Assembly (NCBI GenBank): GCA_031769625.1
Contig: JAUIMM010000015.1
Location: 30,508,501-30,572,500 of the forward strand
DNA: 64,000 nucleotides
Direction: 5' to 3'
Source of the DNA: Taudactylus pleione
Taxonomy: Eukaryota; Chordata; Amphibia; Anura; Myobatrachidae
This document shows, in pieces, positions 56,002-64,000 of this stretch. Each line of letters begins with the position of its first letter. Positions within the stretch are counted from its first letter, which is position 1. The notes beneath the pieces are model-generated. The model was not told the origin of the DNA and made no database searches. It worked only from the letters and a program-made list of their open reading frames with translations. The translations under genes and the position numbers were made by a program.

Positions 56002-56687
56002 TTGCTTCTTTGGCTTTATCTGAATAGGTCACTGTCAGATCTTCATCTACAGGGTGTTCCACCGGTCCTATCATTGGGATAAGATGTCTCTCAGCTCGTA
56101 TGCTTTTCGTGGCATGGGGCAACAGCAAACATTCAGGTGATTCTGCAGTGACACTGGATATCGTCTCCTGCTCCTCAGCTGGCAGAAAGCCTTCCACATC
56201 TGAGAAGGGAGTTTCAGCTCTGCTACTGTCAGGCTGGTATGTTATTTCTCTTTTGGCCACTCCACTTGTTGGCTGCAAGGCATCCTCCACATTGCCACCA
56301 GGACCACTCTCATAACCACTCATCTCAGACAGTGACTGTTGCTCGTTTTCTATTTTGCTGTCAGGTGGAGACCTTGGACTCTTCCTACGTGGCCTGCGAT
56401 GTTTTTCTGGGTTTGCTTGCTGCTGGCACTGATGCTGCTGGGCACTCTGGGGATGCCCTGGAGATGTTCTGGTGTCAGCGTCACTATCTGTTTCTCCGTA
56501 GTATGCCTCACTATCCGGGGGAGAGGTAATGCTCTCAAGGTGAAGCAGTTGCGGTTGGCCAGGTGTAGTCGAGATGGATGGTAATGTAACCCAGGAGCCA
56601 GGGGCTTCTGGGCTTCTGATGGTGTTTGGGCTGCTAGGGGAAGGAAGCACTTTGTGGGATCGAGGTGTCTGAGCTCCAGCTGCTGTC
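56002..56687 (-). CDS. SYNPO2L: SYNPO2L internal coding exon (after the PDZ exons)
   Basis: The acceptor CCCATACAG precedes 56687, and the donor A|GTAAGTAC follows 56002. The first base G completes a codon from the previous, unseen exon. Then come 228 codons and one leftover A that joins AA at 23561 to form lysine (KAKEA-K-LHHGES). Family hallmarks are SPPDSEAYYGETDSDAD, a proline/serine-rich, low-complexity middle with RRPRRKSPRSPP, ECLLLPHATKS, and RHLIPMIGPVEHPVDEDL followed by TVTYSDKAKEA. It links the N-terminal PDZ domain to the actin-binding C-terminal half. No in-frame ATG at the start is needed; the GTG at 56650 is an internal valine. The exon is absent from the PDZ-less isoform. Together with the last exon the window encodes about 988 residues of the long isoform. 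Confidence 0.93.
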
Positions 56688-57954
56688 CTGTATGGGATAA
56701 AACAGAGTCACATTACATCCAGTCTGTTCTATGTTGGGAGGAGTGCAGAGAAGAGGAGAGTGCTGCAGTATGAGTGGAATGAATGAGCTTCAGAATACAA
56801 GTGCCACATAGACGGTCCTAGCTATATACTTCTCATCTCAATATCTCTCTTCCCCAGGGAAGCATACACTGCCAGCAGCGAGCTGTAATAGGAACGACCT
56901 GTACATGTAGGAAGAGCAGTGATATATGCACCCAGCTACTACTAGAAACCAATCAGTCTAAATAACCAACAAATAGTGAATTTAGTAATTATTTCTTTCT
57001 GGAGGGTACAAATTATATTATTGTTATGTAATATTATACTTATATTATAAGGCATATTTGTGCCCAGATGTTTTTATTATTGTCAATCTGGTCTCTGAGA
57101 AGGCAGCACATATTCACTCTTCTTTGGAGCAGAACTGCTTCTAAAAACCATGGCATAATTGGTCCTTATTTTGACTTTATATGACTGTGTTTTTAGATAC
57201 AAGTTTTGGTACTTTTAAAAGATAGTCTAACATGAACAGTATAGGTACTGTATAATAACATGCAGTATGACCCCTACCACCAGGTACACAATGCCCTGCT
57301 CCTGGGCTTGACGAGAAGGATGTTTGTAACACAGGTGACTGCTATCATAAATTAGGTGAGAACCCCTGGAGCAGAGCATTTTATACCCAGTGGAAGGAGT
57401 AATGTTTGCAAGTCTGCTGTATCTCAAATGGTCTTTGTATTGTGGTATTAGGGCACAAATTCAATCCAGTTCAATTGCTATGCACTTGCATCCTCCTTAT
57501 GTTCTATACAAATTGTAACTGGTGTTTAATAATAATAAATAAATAAAAAATACCTTTGTATTACACAGATAAAAATGTCCCATAAAAAATCGAGAGATAT
57601 GACATTACAACGGTTTTCTTACATTGTATCATTTTGTGGTTCACTACTGATGCACTCATTCACTGGCTTCTACATCTATAACGCTGAGTCACAGAGTTGG
57701 TTAGGGACTTATTTTCTACATTGTGACTTTCTGTTACAGACAGGCAACTGTGCTTGTTAAAAATAAGTTCTACTTCATGTTTGCGCCTTAGTGATCTCAT
57801 TTATTTTAAAGTCTAGAAGGAATATTCAGATATCAAAATACAAGCTCTTATTTTTGGAGTAAGATCGCCATATGCTGGGGCAATGGCTGTACTGCATCCA
57901 GGGCATACAGTAGAACTAGAAATGTGCCTTTTGTAAACCTGATGTACAGTTATA
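56688..57954 (-). other. SYNPO2L: SYNPO2L upstream intron, no exon found
   Basis: I looked for the PDZ-coding exons on the minus strand from here to 64000 and found nothing resembling a PDZ core. They should lie beyond the window. This part is AT-rich with no clear element. Confidence 0.5.
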
Positions 57955-58277
57955 CAGGTTGAGCCTCCCATATCCAAATATTCCGAAATATAGAATATTC
58001 CGAAATACAGATTTTTTTTGATAGTGACACCTTTGCTGTCTGATGGTTCAATGTACACAAACTTTATTCAAGGCACAAAAGTATTAAAAATATTGTATAA
58101 AATTATCTTCAGGCTGTGTGTATAAGGTGTATATGAAACATAAATGCATTCTGTGTTTAGATTTGGGTCCCATCCCCAAGATATCTCATTATGGTATGCA
58201 ATTATTCCAAATACGGAATATTCCGATATTCAAAATACCCTGGTCCCAAGCATTTTGGATATGTAAGACTCAACCTG
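57955..58277. mobile_element. Pogo/Tigger-like MITE, 323 bp, TA duplication
   Basis: Ends CAGGTTGAGCCTCCCATATCC and GGATATGTAAGACTCAACCTG, with TA on both sides (57953-57954 and 58278-58279). The inner CCAAATATTCCG / CGGAATATTCCG words are mirrored. CTTGGGACCA-type sequence near the right end is typical of this group. Confidence 0.8.
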
Positions 58278-58449
58278 TATATGGAAAATATATAAAGCAA
58301 TGCTTCCAACCTTTATCTATGATTGTAACACATACAGAGACACAGATACCACATGATTTTTTTTGTAACATCAATTAGAAAATCTGTAATGAATACTTTC
58401 AAAATCATGAAAAAATATCTATAATTATAAATAAGTGAACCTGAACTTA

Positions 58450-58625
58450 GGATGTATATTTACTAAAGTGCAGGTTTTCAGAAATGGAGATGTTGCCCAT
58501 AGCACCAAATCGGATTATACCTAACATTTATCTAGCACCTTCTAGAAGATAATAGCTAGAATCTGAATGGTTGCTAAGGGCAACATCTCCACTTCTAAAA
58601 ATCTGCACTTAAGTCAATTTACCCC
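58450..58625. mobile_element. CATTTACTAAAGTGCAG MITE, 176 bp, TTA duplication
   Basis: GGATGTATATTTACTAAAG on the left is mirrored by a diverged CACTTAAGTCAATTTACCCC on the right. TTA lies at 58447-58449 and 58626-58628. Second copy of the family at 39275. Confidence 0.8.
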
Positions 58626-59111
58626 TTAGTGTCAATTAATGTCACTCATTGATTTAATGGCATACTTTTTCCATTTCCTTCTTTACCTTTTGTAAACCTG
58701 ATGTACAATTCATATAATAAAATATAGCTTTAATGTAATATATATTAAGAATTTTATTGTGACACTTCCAGTCTGGTATCCTAACACATACATTCCGTCC
58801 CATTAACTTGGAATCACTGCCATGAAGTACATGCATTTCTTCACAGATTGAGGTATTTGTTGCTTTATATTATCTGTAAGTATCATCGTTAATACAACTG
58901 AAATGTTAGGAAGCATATAAGGTTATATAAATGTTTCTTTTTTCTCATCACTTGTTATCAATCTATCTTAAGTTATAGGCAAACATAGGGGTTTGTGGCT
59001 GTTCCCCTTTGCCAATGCCTAACAACAACCCTTAAAGCATCATAACACAATGGGCCTGATTCTGACAATGTCACATGCAAGTTGAACGTTTTTTCTTCTA
59101 CTGCAAACTAA

Positions 59112-59978
59112 GGGCCGTATTCACTTAGAGGCGAAAAGCCGTAATCGTGAAAAGTTTCGCGTATTGCCACTTTTCGCCTGGTCGGAACGAATCTCCAAAT
59201 TCAATTCCAGCCGGATTTCACCTACGCGGAAACTCAATGCAATGTAATAGGCGAAAAAGATTTGCCTATGAATAGCAGGTGAAAAGAAGTACAAATTCTT
59301 TATTTTGGGGTGCAGACGTGGGGAAGCGACCCAGAAGCCTTGGTACATTCCCTCAAAGGCCAAATATTTAAAAAAAAAACACAGCTGAATGCCTCAAAAA
59401 AGTACTTTCATTTTTGTGCAAAAAAGTAAAAAGTGGGGGGACAAGCATGAAAACTAGCAAAATAGACTTCTGGGGGGTATGCAAGGATGGGTCTGGTGTT
59501 TTTGGTATTGCAGGTGCATGCAGCAGGTGCGTTTTTGACATTTTCTAAAAGTTTACTTTAGAAACATTCAAATATGCTTGCACCCATTTTCAAGTACCCC
59601 AAATTTGACAGGAATACTTATTTTCACCAAAAAATACTGCTTAATGCCATTCTTCACCACTTTTACATAGACGCTAATAAGAAGTTATTTAAACTACTTA
59701 AGTACCCCAAACACTTTTATTAGGTCTATTAGTACATATCTATATTTATTCCCTATGTTAATGCATCTTTTTTGGGGTACAGACTGACTTCCCCACATCT
59801 GACAGTACTTTCCGCCTGTTCCACATTCGCCGCTTTCAGTTTTCGCGTGGTTTGGAATTGAATAGGGCGAAAAGCGGGGACGTGCACAAAAAGTTTTCAC
59901 CTCTGAAACAGGCGAAGGAGGTGGAAAGTTGGACAGGCGAAACCTTTCCGACTTTTTGCCTCTAATTGAATACGGACC
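59112..59978. mobile_element. Harbinger-like element, 867 bp, TAA duplication
   Basis: Ends GGGCCGTATTCACTTAGAGG and CCTCTAATTGAATACGGACC, flanked by TAA (59109-59111 and 59979-59981). Subterminal GCGAAAAG words are inverted on the other side. The middle is AT-rich with no transposase frame. Confidence 0.8.
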
Positions 59979-60267
59979 TAAGTCGTACTGTGCATTCGCC
60001 CAGAGTCCATGCACACAGAGTCACAGTTCATTGAGATGTATAGTCTCAGAAAGGTCTTGAAAAAGTATTGGGCATTCCTGGGCAGTGACTGGGAGGTGAC
60101 AGGGAGGTGGCTAAGTGGATACACAAAGATGATCCATCTTATGGGCGTGTTATGGGAGTGTCGCGGGTGTTTCACTAAAGTGGTGGCAAACTCAGACATA
60201 TGATCGCTCACATTGGAGGCCATACTCTGACGTATAATCTGCATCTGGCATGGGCCTGGGGCAAGTC

Positions 60268-60358
60268 CAGTGGCGTAACTAAGGGGGGTCCTGCAGGGTG
60301 CATTCCCTTGGCGATGTCGGACCGGTCAGTAGTTAGTGTGTAATACGGACCGCAGTGA
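60268..60358. mobile_element. CAGTGGCGTAACTA element, left fragment
   Basis: CAGTGGCGTAACTAAGGGGG starts here, as at 31833 and 62393. The continuation is lost or displaced by the MITE at 60359. Confidence 0.5.
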
Positions 60359-60969
60359 GGACCCGATTCAGACCTGCTCGCTAGCAAACGGCCTCTCGCT
60401 GTAGACGATGTTCGCTAATGTGCGCATGCATTTAGTTCGCAGTGCGCGTGCGCAAACTAGTACGAGCGATCGGAATGTGCTCGCTCAGCCTGCAAAGACA
60501 GCCCAGTGGAATGAGTGACAGGAGAGGCCATTTGTGGATGGTAACAGGGGCAGGGCAATAGTAACGGGGGAGTGGAGTTGCGGACGCAGGCGTGCCAGAG
60601 TGTTTTCACGCCGTTTTCTGGGGCGTGCATAATTAACAGGCAGCGTCATAGTACACGTCACCTGGTTGAATAATATACTGAACTGCTCACAGTGCTTGCG
60701 GTAGGGTAGAGTCATCCACAAGCGCTGTGGTCAGATCCGATGGAACCTGATGTACCAATGGTTGTATATACTTCCAGGAGATGACGTACGCTAGTGGGAG
60801 GCTAAAGACAGGCTGGTGGGCGTCTGTAAACACAAAGTTATCGCTCGCCAAGACATAGTGGGAGTGCTTATGCCTTGCCGTGCGAGCGGCTGCCTTGACG
60901 TCACTTAGTTGAATTTCCATACGCTGGGAGCGAGCGGCCACATCTAGTGAGCGGGTCTGAATCAGGTCC
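60359..60969. mobile_element. Harbinger-like MITE, family B, inverted copy (611 bp)
   Basis: Ends GGACCCGATTCAGACC and GGTCTGAATCAGGTCC, flanked by TGA (60356-60358 and 60970-60972). The interior is the reverse complement of 1987-2586 (for example the shared TATACTTCCAGGAGATGACG, seen inverted). Confidence 0.8.
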
Positions 60970-61299
60970 TGAGTGCAGTCCGCACTACACAGTAACAAAT
61001 ACACTGACGCCAGCGCCGGGTAATACACACATAATACCCAGCGGCAGTGTGTTTGTTTTAGCAGCCAATGAGAGTCAGACAGACTTTCATTGACTACTGC
61101 ACCCAGGGCCGGATCCAGGCTGGAGCTCACTCATGAGCTCCACTTTCCGTCTCCCGCATTGGGTGAATGGAGAGACATCATGATGTCTCCCCCATAGTGC
61201 CGACCGAGCGGGAGGATGAAGGAGCAGACAGTGGCGGGCATGGCAGGAGCAGGGATTCAGGTAAGTATAACTTTGCCTGTCTGCGTGTTTTGTGTGTAA

Positions 61300-61480
61300 A
61301 GGGCACTATATATTGGGCACTATATAAGGGGCACTACTGGGGGCACTATATATTGGGCACTATATAAGGGGCACTACTGGGGGCACTATATATTGGGCAC
61401 TACTGGGGGCACTGCGTAAGGGGCACTACTGGGGGCACTATATTGGGCACTGCATAGGGACACTATATAAGGGGCAAGTG
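61300..61480. repeat. GGGCACTATATA tandem repeat
   Basis: Units of about 15-30 bp, made of GGGCACTATATATT / GGGGCACTACTGG, repeat about a dozen times. Composition is like the reverse complement of the TATAGTGCCCC repeats at 63250-63970, suggesting shared origin. Confidence 0.8.
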
Positions 61481-61499
61481 CAAGTGGGTGCCTCAGACC

Positions 61500-62110
61500 T
61501 TGCATATGCAGAATCAGAATCAACTTTATTGGCCAAGTATACAAGCATATGCAAGGAATTTGACTTTGGTAACTACTGGCCAAGTACTCACTTAACATGA
61601 GAAATATACATTCACAGTATACCAAATAATAATTAATACACACAGATAAAAACTTTTAAATAAAACAATTAACATAATGATGATATTAATATTTTCAGTT
61701 AGGAATTCAACAGCGAAATCGCCTGCGGAAAAAAACTTTTGAGATGTCTAGGTCTTAGTAAAACATGACCTATATCGCCCTGCCGACGGGAGCAGCTGAA
61801 ACAGATCATGACCTGAATGAGTTTCATCCGCCTCGATATTACCAGACCGATTCCTGACCCTAGACAAGTATAACAGCTCCAATTATCCTTTACACAATTC
61901 TAACTACTCTCTGTAGTCTGGCCTTGCCTCGTTCACTGGCTGCACCAAACCACACTATAATCCAGGTACACACGACAGACTCAATTATTACAGAATAAAA
62001 AAGTGTCATCAGTTCCTTTGGGAGGTCAAATTTCCTACTTTGTGTCAGTCCCCTCCTCTCTGTGGTGCAGTAGACTCTGGCATTGTGCAAGAGTCTACTG
62101 CACATGTGCA
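61500..62110 (-). pseudogene. LINE 3' end, 5'-truncated and decayed
   Basis: On the minus strand, near 62070-61890, GLTQSRKFDLPKELMTLFYS then VIIESVVCTWIIVWFGA resembles the C-terminal end of a LINE ORF2. Further on, with stops and frameshifts, LFQLLPS-GRYRS is recognisable near 61800-61760. The 3' end carries TTGGCCAATAAAGTTGATTC and a short (TGATTC)n tail at about 61512-61535, the usual non-LTR ending. The clade is not determined. Confidence 0.7.
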
Positions 62111-62392
62111 GGTCTCCAGTAACATTACGCCCCGCACCATGGTCCCAGAGACACCTCTACTGTGCATGTGCAAATCGCTGTGCCATTTTCCTAGTGATTT
62201 GCATTGCTACTGCAGACCTGACCTGAGACTCCAGAGATGTAAGTATTAAACATTGGTGCATGGTGTGCAGCGTGGACCCCTTCTGGACCCAGGGACCCGA
62301 CTGCACTGCACACCCTGCTCTTGTATCCTCCGTCATGGTCCAGCACATGGCCAGTCTGAAAATATCCTCTGTCATGGATCAACACCTGCACA

Positions 62393-64000
62393 CAGTGGCG
62401 TAACTAGGGTATTTTAAGCCCAGGGCAAGATGAAAAATGGAGCCCCCCCTATTTGCGCACACCGAAAAAGTGGACGTGGCCACATTCCACAAGGGGCGTG
62501 GTCACTGAAAAATGGGGGCGTGTCAACAAGACACACCACCATTTCTCATCACTCTAGGAACATTCTTTTCCATTCCATATGCACCTTAATGCCCCTTATG
62601 CAATGCCCCCAGTAGTAGTGCCCCTTATGCAATGTCCCTAGTAGTAGTGCCCCTCATGCAATGCCCACTGTAGTAGTGCCAGGCCCTCCGACAGCCGGGC
62701 CCAGGTGACAGGGGGCATGGCCTAATCGCAGGAGGCGTGGCCATGCACCCTTTTTATAAAACCATTTTTGCGGAGCTGCGCGCTGGGGAGGGGGCCGCTC
62801 TCAGCCCGGCGCACAGCCAACGGGAGGCGCAATCAGCGTGATCGCTCCCACCATAGGCATAGGAGACTGCTGCGGCTGCTTCTTTCACAGCGACGAGCAG
62901 TCTCCCAGTGCAGCCCAGTACACAGCAGCGTGTGCTGGGCTGCTGTGACTTAAGAGGGAGGGGTACTGCCCCTTATGCAATGCCCCCTGTAGTAGTGCCT
63001 CTTATGCAATGTCCCCTGTAGCAGTGCTCCTTATGCAATACCCCCTGTAGTAGTGCCCCTTATGCAGCGCCCCCTGTAGTAGTGCCCCTTATGCAATGCC
63101 CCCAATAGTAGTGCCCCTTATGCAAAGCCCCCTGTTGTAGTGCATGCACATTATGCAATGCCCCCTGTAGTAGTGCCCCTTATGCAGCGCCCCCTGTAGT
63201 AGTGCCCCTTATGCAATGCCCCCAGTAGTAGGGCCCCTTATGCAGTGCCCCTTATACAGTGCCCAATATATAGTGCCTCCGGTAGTACCCCTTATACAGT
63301 GCTCCTGTAGTGTCCAATATATAGTGCCCCCGGTAGTGTCCCTTATATAGTGCCTCCAGTAGTGTCCAATATATAGTGCCCCCAGTAGTGTCCAATATAA
63401 AGTGCCCCCAGTAGTACCCCTTATACAGTGGCCCCCATAGTGCCCAATATATAGTTCCCCCAGTAGTGCCCCTTATATAGTGCCCCCAGTAGTGCCACTT
63501 ATGTAGTGCCCCCAGTAGTGCCCCTTATACAGTGCCCACAGTAGTGCACCTTATGCAGTGCCCAATATACATTGCCCCATTAGTGCCCCTTATACAGTAC
63601 ACCCAGTATTGCCCCTTATATAGTGCCCCCAGTAGTGCCCAATATATAGTGCCCCCAGTAGTGCCCTTTATACAGTGCCCCAGTAGTGCCCCTTATGCAG
63701 TGCCTCCAGTAGTGCCCAATATATAGTGCCCCTTATGCAGTGCCCCCAGTAGTTCCCCTTATATAGTGCCCCTTATGCAGTGCCCAATATACAGTGCCCC
63801 CAGTAGTTCCCCTTATATAGTGCCCCTTATGCAGTGCCCAATATACAGTGCCCCCAGTAGTTCCCCTTATATAGTGCCCCTTATGCAGTGCCCAATATAC
63901 AGTGCCCCCAGTAGTTCCCCTTATATAGTGCCCCTTATGCAGTGCCCAATATACAGTGCCCCCAGTAGTGGTGCCTTTTACACATAAAACACGTAGATAC
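62393..64000. mobile_element. CAGTGGCGTAACTA element, second copy, runs off the window
   Basis: It starts CAGTGGCGTAACTAGGGTA, like 31833. After about 190 bp it enters the same CCCCTTATGCAATGCCCCC minisatellite (62585-62680, resuming 62965-63260). A GC-rich insert lies between (62690-62960). The other inverted end is not in the window. Confidence 0.65.
62585..63970. repeat. CCCCTTATGCAATGCC minisatellite with 54-bp higher-order repeat
   Basis: The 29-bp units at 62585-62680 and 62965-63260 grade into TATAGTGCCCCCAGTAGTGCC variants. From about 63765 to 63970 a 54-bp compound unit (CCCCTTATGCAGTGCCCAAT plus CAGTGCCCCCAGTAGTTCCC) repeats about four times with near identity, giving an 18-residue periodic open frame that is not a gene. 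Confidence 0.85.

Noticed and set aside
61890..62105. Host gene exon on the minus strand
   Set aside because: The peptide fits the end of a LINE reverse transcriptase and is followed by LINE 3' tail sequence.
63532..63987. Periodic QCPIYSAPSS open frames
   Set aside because: They come from the 54-bp higher-order repeat, not a gene.
56688..64000. Search for PDZ-coding first exons of SYNPO2L
   Set aside because: No PDZ-like frame with matching splice phase was seen. The minus-strand frames here resemble repeats or nothing known.

Overview
The window is vertebrate nuclear DNA, most likely from a frog or other amphibian with a large genome. It holds one recognisable host gene, SYNPO2L (synaptopodin 2-like, also called CHAP, a striated-muscle Z-disc protein). 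The gene is on the minus strand and spread over tens of kilobases. Almost everything else is transposable elements, mostly non-autonomous DNA transposons, and tandem repeats. There is no bacterial or organellar gene, CRISPR array, rRNA or intact tRNA gene. The amphibian assignment is inferred from the gene sequence and the style of repeats and was not tested by search.

Layout. Bases 1-17,800 lie downstream of SYNPO2L and are packed with MITEs, a Penelope-like element (PLE) remnant with inverted arms (3471-7016) and a three-level nest of DNA elements (10469-11746). Bases 17,800-21,282 are repeat-poor and probably hold the 3' UTR. The terminal coding exon is 21283-23561 (minus). A probable alternative first exon for a PDZ-less isoform is at 25876-25960, with a muscle-type promoter-like region just upstream. 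The next coding exon is 56002-56687. The two shared exons are separated by a 32.4-kb intron containing a Tc1 element, several hAT-like elements, a 20-bp minisatellite split by two insertions, and foldback elements with degenerate telomere-like cores. The PDZ-coding exons must lie beyond base 64,000. Bases 56,688-64,000 are intronic repeats: a pogo-like MITE, Harbinger-like MITEs, the 3' end of a LINE, and a CAGTGGCGTAACTA element full of a 29-bp minisatellite that runs off the window.

The most unusual structure is a 549-bp MITE present three times at exactly the same length (2633-3181, 3780-4328, 6156-6704), with diverged relatives at 41428-41875 and 54310-54820. It is not one large foldback. 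It is a string of about a dozen adjacent short hairpins, and several stems change in a compensated way between subfamilies. Two of the 549-bp copies sit at the identical target site in the two inverted arms of the PLE, but point the same way although the arms are inverted.

A second theme is that at least two foldback families with unrelated ends carry cores of degenerate TTAGGG/CCCTAA-like repeats. Many insertion boundaries could be set to the base from target-site duplications: 3-bp, TTAA, TA and 8-bp classes.
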